Positions 14,738-23,071 are shown, numbered from the stretch's first letter. The stretch is 28,317 bases of DNA from Chitinophagales bacterium (GCA_020636575.1 JACJXP010000009.1:1-28317); one strand, 5' to 3'. Translations and numbers: made by a program. Notes: generated by a model from the sequence alone, not told the origin.

Positions 14738-17551
14738 ATGTTTAAAGCAACATTGCTTTCACTTTTTCTATTAGTATTGCTCATTTGCTTTCCCCAGGTT
14801 CCAACTCATAAAGACAAGGAAAGTTATAAGGAAGATTATGCCCGTGCAGAAAAGCTTTTTAAAAAGACCGATCAGCTTTATTCTCTACCAGATTATGATG
14901 AAGATGAAGTGACCCGACTGAGTAAAGAAGCCCGGGATCTCTATATTAAAGCTGCCCATGCTGCTGAAAATGATAAAAACGATTCATTGGCTTTATTGGC
15001 ACACTACCAGGCTGCAGTACTATGGCATGATCTTGATAGTCTTGATCTCGCAAAATTCCATTATCTCAAATCTGTTGACTTAAAGAAAAGCCTGGTAGCA
15101 CTTTCAGATACAATTATTTTTAAGCCCCTGATGTTTGCCGGTGGTATTTACTATAGTCAGAACCAGTTTGACTCTGCACTATATTATTATAAAAAAGCGG
15201 AAAAGATCAGTGATGAATCGCCAAAACCTGTAGCCGATGTGCAACGGTTATATAACCGTTTGGGCGCTATGTATTATGAAACAGGTGATTATTATAAAGC
15301 GATCACCTATTTTGAAAAAGCAGTTGATCTACTCCCGGCAAACTCTCCATATTTCAAACAACTATCCGTTTATTATAAGAACAATATCGCTTCCTCCCTG
15401 TTGAAACTTGAAGAATATGAAAGAGCTGAACAACAGTATAAAGAGCTGCTTGAAACAGATCAAAACTCTAACGAGATATTTTTAAATCTTGGAAGTATTA
15501 AGTTAAACGAAGGCGAACCCATTGAAGCCATATCCTGGTTTAAAAAAGTAAACTATGATGATAAGAAAAATATTCTTCTTTATAATAAAACAGGAAAGGC
15601 ATGGCTGGATGCAGGAAATATCGATTCAGCCGAAAAATATTTTGACCTGGCCGTCCGTGAAAACAGTAAATGGAACGGAGAAGGGAAAAATATCTATCAT
15701 GGTCTTACCTGTCTCTACAGAGGAGAAAAAGAAAGGGAATCAAATAATATTGAAGAAGCGATCAGGTGGTATCAAAAGGCTATACAGCAATTCTCCCCTG
15801 ATTTCAGCGAAACTGATGTAGACAAGAATCCTGTTTCTTACAATGGATCGTTTTCTTACATCAATCTTTTTAATGCCCTTTCACTTAAAGCCGATGCTTT
15901 TGAGTCGCTCTATCTTCAGAGTCTTAAAATTGAAGACCTTGAGACCTCACTAAATACCTGGCGATCCGCTTTTCAATTAGCTTCTTATGTTGAAGACACT
16001 TATGATTCAGATGAATCAAGACTTTTTTTAAATAAGGTAAAATATACGGTCCACAATAAACCTATTTCAGTTTGCCTGAATCTGTATAGACGTACGGAAA
16101 AAATAAAATATCTCGAAGAGGCCTGGATCTTTGACCAGGAAAATAAAGCTTCTGTCCTGGCAAGTAATTTAAGAACTAATGTATTAAGGGACCAGGCACA
16201 ACCGGAGAATGAATTATTGCAGAAGCTCACCCGTTTAAAAAAAGAGATAACCCGGCTCACTTTAAAAGCACAGCAACTAAACGATACTGCCCAACTGAGA
16301 ACTACAAATACCGATATCAGGAACCTGGAGATCGAATTGGGAAAACTAAAAGAAAAAATAGATCCTAACACTGAGCTTGCCATAAAAAGCGGGAATAATC
16401 AAATCCCGGCCATAAGCCAGCTAAGGGAAAAGCTGGATAATAAAACAGCTTTGCTGTCATATCATCTTTCTGATGATGAAATACTGATATTGATCGCTAC
16501 AAAGAATCGCTTCAACTATCACACTTCACCGGTTAACCATAATTTTTTTGACGGTATTGAGAAATTAAAACTGGCTTTGCATCACCAGGGCAGTGAGCAA
16601 AAGTATAATGGTGCCATCGTAGCTGCTGACCTGTATCAACAATTGATCACACCGGTTATCCCTGTTTTAGATGATATCCAAAGACTGATCATTATCCCGG
16701 ATGATGAACTCAATTATCTGCCCTTTGAAGCATTGATCAATGCAAAAAAAGAATACCTCGTAGAAAATTTTTCAGTTCAATATCAATATACTGCTTCACT
16801 GCCAAAGAATAGGAAAAAAAGCGGGATACCTGTTTCGTTGTCTTTCGCTCCCTTTGCAGACAAAGGATATACAACAGCAGACGGTGAAGATCTCAGCCAG
16901 CTAACAGGATCAAGAAAAGAGATAGCAAACACAGTCGGTGATTCACTGATCGGGGAAAAGGCTACTAAAAACCAGTTCTTTAATTCTTTTGGCAAATATG
17001 ATATCATCCATTTAGCCACTCATGCAAGTGCCAATAGTGAGAACCCTGACCTATCTTATATAGCATTTTCACCCGAAACAGAACAGTATAAATTGTATGC
17101 CGGAGAAATTTATAATCTGCAGGCTGGCGCTACAAAACTCGTAATACTAAGTGCATGTGAAACAGGAAGCGGCAAGTTGGTTAAAGGCGAAGGGCTAATG
17201 AGTCTCTCAAGGGCATTTGCCTACGCAGGTTGTCCAAATATCATTACTTCGCTATGGAAGGCTGAAGACAAGACCACCGCATTCCTGGGAAGAAGACTTC
17301 ACCATTACCTGGATGAAAAAGTAAGCTTTGACCAGGCACTTCAACATGCCAAAATAGATCTGTTAAAAAGTAAAGAGATAGATCCCTCATTCAAAACACC
17401 TGATTTCTGGAGCCATTTGGTTTTCATTGGTGAGTATGAGCCTGATTTGCACTATAGCAACACCAATGTTTTTCTTATCGTTTTACTTGCGGTCACTTCA
17501 ATATATCTTCTCTTATGGAGAAAAAAGAAAATGAGCGGCACAAAAGCTTGA
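14738..17551 (+). CDS. TPR–CHAT domain protein with C-terminal membrane anchor
   Basis: 937 residues. A hydrophobic N-terminus (residues 5-20) serves as signal peptide or anchor. TPR-like helical repeats follow to ~430 (for example AMYYETGDYYKAITYFEKAVDLLP and AGNIDSAEKYFDLAVRE), then a coiled-coil-like stretch around 490-545 (LLQKLTRLKKEITRL, IRNLEIELGKLKEKID), then a CHAT domain (~550-900). The caspase-clan dyad is intact: H762 in HLATHA and C807 in SACETGSG. A final helix (~911-927) is followed by RKKKK, so by the positive-inside rule the TPR-CHAT body should face the periplasm. CHAT proteins are related to caspases and separases; some act as proteases in bacterial defence or signalling. 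Here the substrate is unknown; the neighbouring lipoprotein and the anti-sigma factor 4-5 kb away are candidates. Confidence 0.9.
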   Translation: MFKATLLSLFLLVLLICFPQVPTHKDKESYKEDYARAEKLFKKTDQLYSLPDYDEDEVTRLSKEARDLYIKAAHAAENDKNDSLALLAHYQAAVLWHDLDSLDLAKFHYLKSVDLKKSLVALSDTIIFKPLMFAGGIYYSQNQFDSALYYYKKAEKISDESPKPVADVQRLYNRLGAMYYETGDYYKAITYFEKAVDLLPANSPYFKQLSVYYKNNIASSLLKLEEYERAEQQYKELLETDQNSNEIFLNLGSIKLNEGEPIEAISWFKKVNYDDKKNILLYNKTGKAWLDAGNIDSAEKYFDLAVRENSKWNGEGKNIYHGLTCLYRGEKERESNNIEEAIRWYQKAIQQFSPDFSETDVDKNPVSYNGSFSYINLFNALSLKADAFESLYLQSLKIEDLETSLNTWRSAFQLASYVEDTYDSDESRLFLNKVKYTVHNKPISVCLNLYRRTEKIKYLEEAWIFDQENKASVLASNLRTNVLRDQAQPENELLQKLTRLKKEITRLTLKAQQLNDTAQLRTTNTDIRNLEIELGKLKEKIDPNTELAIKSGNNQIPAISQLREKLDNKTALLSYHLSDDEILILIATKNRFNYHTSPVNHNFFDGIEKLKLALHHQGSEQKYNGAIVAADLYQQLITPVIPVLDDIQRLIIIPDDELNYLPFEALINAKKEYLVENFSVQYQYTASLPKNRKKSGIPVSLSFAPFADKGYTTADGEDLSQLTGSRKEIANTVGDSLIGEKATKNQFFNSFGKYDIIHLATHASANSENPDLSYIAFSPETEQYKLYAGEIYNLQAGATKLVILSACETGSGKLVKGEGLMSLSRAFAYAGCPNIITSLWKAEDKTTAFLGRRLHHYLDEKVSFDQALQHAKIDLLKSKEIDPSFKTPDFWSHLVFIGEYEPDLHYSNTNVFLIVLLAVTSIYLLLWRKKKMSGTKA

Positions 17552-17552
17552 G

Positions 17553-18446
17553 TTACTTCTTCTTCTTTATCTGAAATGACCTGGAAATATTGAAACCAAA
17601 CTGTATGTCTCCTTTATCCCAACGATTCTGAGTTTCCGCCAGGAAAACCTTTTCGTTCATCCCCACGGCATTGGTGAAATGTAATTGAAATACATGCCCG
17701 CCAGTTTCAATATCAAAACCAATAGATAACGGATTTTGAGTTTGATCAGCAGGATTAGGATTGATCCTGTAATAATAATCCACATTTAGTGATATCCTCC
17801 TGCTTAGCTTGACCCTGGTGCCTACACCAATAGCAAGCATATCGTTTGGATCGTCTGGTGAAGCAACAAGATTCCTATGGAGCACGGTTGGCATAAACTG
17901 CAGTGAAAAACCTTCACTGAACTTTCTACCGATAATTGCCTGTCCGTAGTATCCAATTCGGGATGAAAAATAATTTTTACGGGAAGTATCTGAAAACTTC
18001 AATAAGGTCATACTACTCCCTCCTACTAAAAGAAATGAAAACGGCATAGCTCCTTTTCCTTTGGCCTGGTGAATAAGCCGGTACTTGAAAAAGCCATCCA
18101 ATTCTTTTTTATTCGTACTCCTTCCAATACCAACCATCAGGTTCTTGCTTAAGCCAAAATCAAAACCGAGTCGCATAGATGCATTGTCAAGACCAAAAAG
18201 TTCATAAGCCCCTTTATTGATATTGCCGAACCTATGTAAAATACGCAGATCCATCACCCCGGGCCTGATCACTTCCATGCTATGGCTCATGATGACCCTG
18301 CTTGATTTGAAAGCATAATCCACATATTCTTTCTGAGGCTCGGTCTTATCACCTCCAAGCAACTGAAGAAGATCTTCATCCTGTGCAAATAGTTGAAGGT
18401 TAAATCCGGCAAATACTAATAGCAATACAGATAGCCTGGTTTTCAT
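17553..18446 (-). CDS. DUF5777-type predicted beta-barrel protein
   Basis: 297 residues with a signal peptide (MKTRLSVLLLVFAGFNLQLFA-Q). The mature protein carries the DUF5777-type sequence VDYAFKSSRVIMSHSMEVIRPGVMDLRILHRFGNINKGAYELFGLD, followed by alternating strands with aromatic ends and a C-terminal strand (IQFGFNISRSFQI) typical of outer-membrane barrels. It is the last gene of a five-gene minus-strand run in which YceI and haem proteins precede it, a grouping I recall from other Bacteroidota. It may act as an outer-membrane component of that set. Only 1 base separates its stop from the stop of the convergent CHAT gene. Confidence 0.78.
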   Translation of the reverse strand: MKTRLSVLLLVFAGFNLQLFAQDEDLLQLLGGDKTEPQKEYVDYAFKSSRVIMSHSMEVIRPGVMDLRILHRFGNINKGAYELFGLDNASMRLGFDFGLSKNLMVGIGRSTNKKELDGFFKYRLIHQAKGKGAMPFSFLLVGGSSMTLLKFSDTSRKNYFSSRIGYYGQAIIGRKFSEGFSLQFMPTVLHRNLVASPDDPNDMLAIGVGTRVKLSRRISLNVDYYYRINPNPADQTQNPLSIGFDIETGGHVFQLHFTNAVGMNEKVFLAETQNRWDKGDIQFGFNISRSFQIKKKK

Positions 18447-18469
18447 TATTTAAAATTTATAGTTATTGA

Positions 18470-19027
18470 TTATGATTTCAGAACATCAAGTGAACAGCCA
18501 ACAGCGATCTTGACTGTTTTGGAAATATTATCCTTTACCAGCTTCGGTATTTCCACTTTATAATCTTCCAGCGCTATGATAAAATCAGCAGCAGCAATGA
18601 CTTTGCCTCCTTTTACTGATATCTTACCCAATGTTTCAACATCTCTTGTTTCGCCATGTATAGTAAGCTTGCCTTTTACTTTAGCCGTATAGTCCCCGTC
18701 TTTCGAATAATCGATCGCATCATTATTGACGATCTGTCCTTTGAAGTCTGATTTCGGGTATTTGTGGCTTTCAATATAATTCTCATTAAAGTGTTCCTGC
18801 ATCAACGCCTTTTCAAATTCAAATCCTTTCATCATCAGGGCGAATTGTAAATTCCCTGTTTTGGTATCCAGCACACAGGTCACACTTTTATTCTGGGCCT
18901 CAATATTTTCCAATGGAGCTTTTGAATAAAATGTAATTGTACCGTTGCGGGTAAAATATTTGTCTTGTGCTTTCATCATTAAGGTGCCGGTCAATAAAAC
19001 CGCCAAAAGGATTATTCTCTTATTCAT
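18470..19027 (-). CDS. YceI-family periplasmic protein
   Basis: 185 residues with a signal peptide (MNKRIILLAVLLTGTLMMKA-Q). YceI-like lipocalin-type barrel with FTRNGTITFYSKAP at the start, the central HFNENYIESHKYPKSDFKG element, the KGKLTIHGETRDVE strand pair and FIIALEDYKVEIP near the end. YceI proteins bind long isoprenoid or amphipathic ligands in the periplasm. The gap to DUF5777 is 23 bases and to the upstream gene 24 bases, so co-transcription is very likely. Confidence 0.9.
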   Translation of the reverse strand: MNKRIILLAVLLTGTLMMKAQDKYFTRNGTITFYSKAPLENIEAQNKSVTCVLDTKTGNLQFALMMKGFEFEKALMQEHFNENYIESHKYPKSDFKGQIVNNDAIDYSKDGDYTAKVKGKLTIHGETRDVETLGKISVKGGKVIAAADFIIALEDYKVEIPKLVKDNISKTVKIAVGCSLDVLKS

Positions 19028-19051
19028 GTTACTTGTTTTAATAGTGAAAAA

Positions 19052-19501
19052 TCAATTTTGTATAACACAACGATTCAGGATCAGATCAGAACCCAAAAGG
19101 TCATTGGAATTAAACCCTGTACAGGCACCTTTCACTGTTACTACGCTACCTGTAACAAGATCTTCCGCCTTTCTTTGATGAATAGAATCCATACTACATC
19201 TTACAGAAGCCATCGAATTCTCATTCCCCAGTACTACAGAATAATGACCTTTATCATTTTTTTCAAGTGACTTAACAGTCCCCTTGACAGCAATCACTTT
19301 ATCGAGGTATAACTGGTTGCTAGCCGCTTCGTCCTTTTCATATTCAGCCAGGATATCGGCAGCAGATATCTCCATATCAGCTTTTACTTTTGACAGGTCT
19401 TTTACTTTCCTGTTGTATTCGCTGAAAGCATACAAACCGACAGTAACCAGGATAATAGCTGCAGAAAAAAAGATGATACGTTTGATTCTTTTTCTTTTCA
19501 T
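19052..19501 (-). CDS. Membrane-anchored OB-fold (tRNA_anti-like) protein
   Basis: 149 residues. One N-terminal helix (~9-27) after a KRKRIKR start fixes the N-terminus in the cytoplasm and the rest in the periplasm. The domain from ~45 (ADILAEYEKDEAASNQLYLDKVIAVKGTVKSLE... VVTVKGACTGFN... ILNRCVI) matches the pattern of the tRNA_anti-like OB fold. A small barrel in the periplasm next to haem proteins suggests binding of a ligand or protein partner, not nucleic acid. It is the third gene of the operon. Confidence 0.75.
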   Translation of the reverse strand: MKRKRIKRIIFFSAAIILVTVGLYAFSEYNRKVKDLSKVKADMEISAADILAEYEKDEAASNQLYLDKVIAVKGTVKSLEKNDKGHYSVVLGNENSMASVRCSMDSIHQRKAEDLVTGSVVTVKGACTGFNSNDLLGSDLILNRCVIQN

Positions 19502-19515
19502 GATGATTGATTTAA

Positions 19516-19878
19516 TTAGTTAACAGCCCCGGCATCTACCCAGGCTTTTATTTTATTGATAGTACAGGCATTCATTTTATTACCTCCCTTTGGCATCGGC
19601 GAATAACCAGCACTATGATTGATGGAACCATATAGTTTGCCATTGAGTGCCACTATCCTGACAGCATCATAACTGGTCAATGAGATATTACCGGATGGAG
19701 CAGACCCGCCATGGCAGCTTGTACAACCATATTGTTGCAAAGCAGGAGCCACTGTTTGCTGATAAGTAACATTGCTGACATCACAAGTCCCTGTGGAAGG
19801 ATATAAGGTTTCTTCATTATCCCTGTAACAACCTGCCAGGATCAAAACCGATATTGCTATGCCAATGATATTTTTCAT
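19516..19878 (-). CDS. Small c-type cytochrome lipoprotein
   Basis: 120 residues. Lipobox LAGC (Cys17) and one haem-binding motif CTSCH (C52, C55, H56) with a likely distal ligand M95 in YSPMPKGGNK. The ending IKAWVDAGA is the usual last helix of Bacteroidota c-type domains of this group. It closely resembles the second domain of the upstream protein (YSPMPKNGNK, IRKWIEAGS), pointing to duplication. The predicted location is a lipid-anchored electron-transfer protein in the envelope. Confidence 0.88.
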   Translation of the reverse strand: MKNIIGIAISVLILAGCYRDNEETLYPSTGTCDVSNVTYQQTVAPALQQYGCTSCHGGSAPSGNISLTSYDAVRIVALNGKLYGSINHSAGYSPMPKGGNKMNACTINKIKAWVDAGAVN

Positions 19879-19907
19879 TTGTATATTTTAGTTGTACGGC
19901 TTTTCAA

Positions 19908-20666
19908 TTAGTTATTTGGCGAACCTGCTTCAATCCATTTTCTGATCTGTGTTATCTCACAATCAGCCAGTTTATTACCATTCTTTGGCATTGGGGAATA
20001 ACCGGGCAAATGATTAATGGCTCCCCATAAGCGACCGTCATCGATCTTTGTCTTTACTCCATTATATGTGCTTAAATCAATTCCGCCTTGTGCAGCAGTA
20101 CCATTATGGCATCCCTGGCAGTAGTTAACAATAATCGGTTTTATCGTGGCAGTATAAGTAAACTGTGTAGTATCACATCCAGAATTACAGGTCAGGTCTA
20201 AAGCGCCCTGTTCGATCCATTTCCTGATTAATGCTATCTGATCTTGCTGTAATGGTGCTTGCGGTGGACGAGGCATCCTGTCCTCAGGATCAGTGTCAAT
20301 GATCACTTCATACAGGTCACTATTCTCGGGCCTTCCGGGACGAACATCAGCCGTAGCCATTACTGTTTGATAGGATGTAAGGATAACACCATCCTGGTGA
20401 GAGGCATTATCATGACAACCACTCATGGCACAATTAGAAATAAGAATGGGTAGTACCTGTTGCTCGAAATAGACCTTATCAGGATCGCAGTTACCAGATC
20501 CACCCCCGGAGCCATTTCCTGAACCATTGCCAGACCCATTGCCTCCTGAACCCTGTCCATTTCCAGGATCAGAACCGGGAACCAGGTCTGTTTGGTGACT
20601 GCAGGCAATGAGTATGCCCATCATGCTTGCGAGCAAAACAATAAAAACTTGATAAGTACCCTTCAT
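19908..20666 (-). CDS. Di-haem c-type cytochrome lipoprotein with Gly/Ser/Asn linker
   Basis: 252 residues from the Met at 20664-20666; the longer frame from 20711 would put extra residues before an excellent lipoprotein leader (lipobox ILIAC, Cys22). A low-complexity Gly-Ser-Asn linker (~35-59) is followed by two cytochrome-like domains. The first has the unusual spacing C79-A-M-S-G-C84-H85 (CX4CH) with a possible distal M131 in DRMPRPP. The second has the standard C183-Q-G-C186-H187 with M226 in YSPMPKNG. Both end in a RKWIE helix. The first gene of the minus-strand operon; probably an envelope electron carrier. Confidence 0.85.
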   Translation of the reverse strand: MKGTYQVFIVLLASMMGILIACSHQTDLVPGSDPGNGQGSGGNGSGNGSGNGSGGGSGNCDPDKVYFEQQVLPILISNCAMSGCHDNASHQDGVILTSYQTVMATADVRPGRPENSDLYEVIIDTDPEDRMPRPPQAPLQQDQIALIRKWIEQGALDLTCNSGCDTTQFTYTATIKPIIVNYCQGCHNGTAAQGGIDLSTYNGVKTKIDDGRLWGAINHLPGYSPMPKNGNKLADCEITQIRKWIEAGSPNN

Positions 20667-20733
20667 AATAGTGTTGGTTTTAAGGTGCTTTAGAATTAGT
20701 AACCGTAGCATCCATATATGTAACCATCACTAC

Positions 20734-20763
20734 CAAAAAAAATCCCTCCAAGTTCGGAGGGAT
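20734..20763 (-). terminator. Intrinsic terminator after the DUF4382 gene
   Basis: On the minus strand, ATCCCTCC and GGAGGGAT (20742-20749 / 20756-20763) form an 8-bp stem with a 6-base loop, followed by a T7 run (A-run at 20735-20741 on plus). It lies about 30 bases after the DUF4382 stop and upstream of the cytochrome operon, so it separates the two transcription units. Confidence 0.88.
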
Positions 20764-20793
20764 CAGTTTTACATAGGTAATTATCCGGTAATC

Positions 20794-21624
20794 CTATTGG
20801 TGAAGGGTAATGACCGGCAAATGCGTATCCTCGTTTTTCATGACCATTACATTATTTATTGTGGTATCGTTATAGTTGTTTTGTCCATCAATGAATACAG
20901 TATAAATGCCCGGATTAAGTCCTGTGATCTTAAACTCTCCATCATCATCATCTGGAATGGCAGTAGCTGAATCATTGCCTGAAGTAACTGTAATAATGGC
21001 ATCTGCTTCACGGGGTAAAACCCTCCCTTCAATACGGCCTGACTGGCTATGCGTAAATGCTTTTATATGTGATTTTAGCAAAAACCCGTTATTATTACCC
21101 GAACCACTATTATTTACCTGTATGGAGCGACCGGCATCAAAATCGATCCAGAAGAGTATCTCTCCATTAGCGGTAATCTCAAAATTGTTACTCTCCACAT
21201 TGGCTATTACTTCCCTGTCATTATCTTTTACCTCTAATTGAGAACTCTGTCCATCTTTCATCACACTATTTTGTGTACCCAGCGTAAGCCTGATCTTTTT
21301 GATCCGGGCATTCGGTAAGGTACCCGTTGCGAAAAGCGTATCCAGGCCATTCCTGAAACGCAGGATATTATACACCCTTGCATTGATGGCAAGATTTACC
21401 CATCCACCATTTGCTAAAGTGTCATCTTCCAGTTTTACATCCAATCGCTGTATATCAATAAAAACACTGTCAAACACCGGGGTAGCATGATCGGTAAGGT
21501 AGATCCTGACTGCATGTGGCTGGTCCGGATTATTGTTATTACTATTTACTTCCTTCTGACAAGAATAAAAAAGAGTTAGGGCAAAAACCAGCAACAATGT
21601 TGCTAAACGGATACTTTGTTTCAT
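20794..21624 (-). CDS. DUF4382 lipoprotein
   Basis: 276 residues. Lipobox-like leader ending FYSC (Cys22) then QKEVNSNNNN. The DUF4382 domain occupies ~35-190 (VRIYLTDHATPVFDSVFIDIQRLDVKLED... IKKIRLTLGTQNSV... ILFWIDFDAGRSI), followed by a small beta-sandwich (~195-276, GRIEGRVLPREADAIITV... GEFKITGLNPGIYTVFI) of the carboxypeptidase-regulatory type. DUF4382 proteins are usually surface lipoproteins of unknown role. It has its own terminator and is 79 bases from the anti-sigma gene upstream of it, so it may be the last gene of a sigma/anti-sigma unit or be expressed alone. Confidence 0.82.
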   Translation of the reverse strand: MKQSIRLATLLLVFALTLFYSCQKEVNSNNNNPDQPHAVRIYLTDHATPVFDSVFIDIQRLDVKLEDDTLANGGWVNLAINARVYNILRFRNGLDTLFATGTLPNARIKKIRLTLGTQNSVMKDGQSSQLEVKDNDREVIANVESNNFEITANGEILFWIDFDAGRSIQVNNSGSGNNNGFLLKSHIKAFTHSQSGRIEGRVLPREADAIITVTSGNDSATAIPDDDDGEFKITGLNPGIYTVFIDGQNNYNDTTINNVMVMKNEDTHLPVITLHQ

Positions 21625-21702
21625 AGCATTAATTTTTAATTAGTAAATACTGAAAGTATCCATGTAACCGGGCAAGCAGAAAGAAATGGAAAGGCTCAAG
21701 CC

Positions 21703-22473
21703 TCAGGAAAAACGGGCCAGGAATTTCACCTTCCTGATCATACTGGCCGATACCCGTTCGTGGTATGTATGAGTATCATTATTCCTGATCTTTTGCAGGT
21801 ATTCAAGAGCTTCTTTATAGTCTTTGTGACGAATGCAAACCAATGCGAGATAATATTCCGCCGCATCTTTTATATTATCTGTAACCTGGCTATCTGTATT
21901 CTTCACTACTGACTGAAGTGATGCCCTGGCTGCGCTATCATTTTTCAGTTCGATAAAAGCCATCCCCCTGTAAAAATTCTCAGATGCTGTAAATGGCCTC
22001 TGAGGATCTATTTGTACTACTTCAGTGTACTTCTTTTCCCGGAAAGCCTTTTCCATGGCTGGCATCTCGTTATTATCATCACCCCTGAAAGTAGGCAGCT
22101 CATAAGCCTGGTAGTTATCGCTAAAGACGCCGGATGAACTGATCGTAAAAAAATTATAGGCAAAAAAGAGCCCGGCAACCAGTATGATACCGGCAGCTAT
22201 TGATAAAGAATAACGGACGAACCGGTTACGGTTACCGATAGATCTGACAGGTGCCTGTTCAGTAGCCATCATTTCCTGGTGAACTGATGCTACTCTTTGT
22301 TGTAATCCATATTGCTTTACAGCTTCACGGGCCAGTAAAAGAGAGTCCAGTTCTTCTTTCAGCGCTTTATCAGATGCAAGCTGTGCTTCAATCCCTTGCT
22401 TCTCCGCCTCATTAAGCTCCCCGTCAAGGTAGCGTATTAGTTTTTCAGCATTATTATGTGTAGAGTTATCCAT
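21703..22473 (-). CDS. Membrane anti-sigma factor with periplasmic TPR-like domain
   Basis: 256 residues. The N-terminal cytoplasmic part (1-85) has the ASD-like helix pattern (EKLIRYLDGELNEAEKQGIEAQL... LLAREAV) but no zinc-binding HxxxCxxC motif. One helix (89-110) crosses the membrane. The periplasmic part (~130-250) consists of helical repeats (FTASENFYRGMAFIELKNDSAARASLQSV, YYLALVCIRHKDYKEALEYLQKI) resembling TPRs. Its start overlaps the end of the sigma gene by 8 bases, so the two are translationally coupled. The role is to hold the ECF sigma factor at the membrane until a periplasmic signal arrives. Confidence 0.82.
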   Translation of the reverse strand: MDNSTHNNAEKLIRYLDGELNEAEKQGIEAQLASDKALKEELDSLLLAREAVKQYGLQQRVASVHQEMMATEQAPVRSIGNRNRFVRYSLSIAAGIILVAGLFFAYNFFTISSSGVFSDNYQAYELPTFRGDDNNEMPAMEKAFREKKYTEVVQIDPQRPFTASENFYRGMAFIELKNDSAARASLQSVVKNTDSQVTDNIKDAAEYYLALVCIRHKDYKEALEYLQKIRNNDTHTYHERVSASMIRKVKFLARFS

Positions 22474-23071
22474 TGAGCAGGTTTATTAAAGTTTGTTTTA
22501 AAAAGGGTTTTTCATTGATCATGGCCTCCAGACGTTTCAGGCATTTATATTTTTTATTTCGTACCACTTGTTCATTTTCATAATGTGTTTGCTCCAGTAT
22601 CTCTTTCATCGACAGGTTTTCATAATAAAACAGCAATAATATCTTCCGGCAATCATCTCCTAACTCTCCTACCAACTGCTGCAGCATGGCTTTTGACTCT
22701 CTACCGGCTATATATTCTGATGTGTCCAGGTCAACCCTATCCTGTCCCTTCTCAAACTTTTCCTCTCTTAATTTGGCCCGGCCTCTTCGTTTTAATTCGT
22801 TCAACCAGGTGAAGCGGTTTAGTGAGAACAAAAAGGTTTTTACACTGGAATCACCACGGAATTTATCTTTTTGTACCAGGTCAATAAAATTCACCACTAC
22901 TTCCTGAAAAATATCCTCCGCATCTTCTCTACTGCCGCTATTATTCATCACATACCAACTCAGGCTCTGAAAGTGATCCTTATATATAAAGCGGATCATA
23001 TCGTTCAGTTCAATACCCTGCCTGATATTGCTTAAGAGTTCCGTATCATGTAGTACCCGGCTTATCTCCAT
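22466..23071 (-). CDS. ECF-type sigma-70 factor
   Basis: 201 residues with only sigma regions 2 and 4. Region 2 is at ~25-95 (FIYKDHFQSLSWYVMNNSGSREDAEDIFQEVVVNFI, then TFLFSLNRFTWLNELKRRGR). Region 4 is at ~140-190 (LLFYYENLSMKEILEQTHYENEQVVRNKKYKCLKRL), with the helix-turn-helix that reads the -35 element. It directs RNA polymerase to a specific regulon. It is followed by its overlapping anti-sigma gene and is divergent from hscB. The target genes are not known; those of the same neighbourhood are candidates. Confidence 0.92.
   Translation of the reverse strand: MEISRVLHDTELLSNIRQGIELNDMIRFIYKDHFQSLSWYVMNNSGSREDAEDIFQEVVVNFIDLVQKDKFRGDSSVKTFLFSLNRFTWLNELKRRGRAKLREEKFEKGQDRVDLDTSEYIAGRESKAMLQQLVGELGDDCRKILLLFYYENLSMKEILEQTHYENEQVVRNKKYKCLKRLEAMINEKPFLKQTLINLLNG

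Noticed and set aside
20490..20565. Repetitive DNA coding the Gly/Ser/Asn stretch in the cytochrome lipoprotein
   Set aside because: A low-complexity protein linker after the lipobox, normal for surface lipoproteins; not an independent repeat element.
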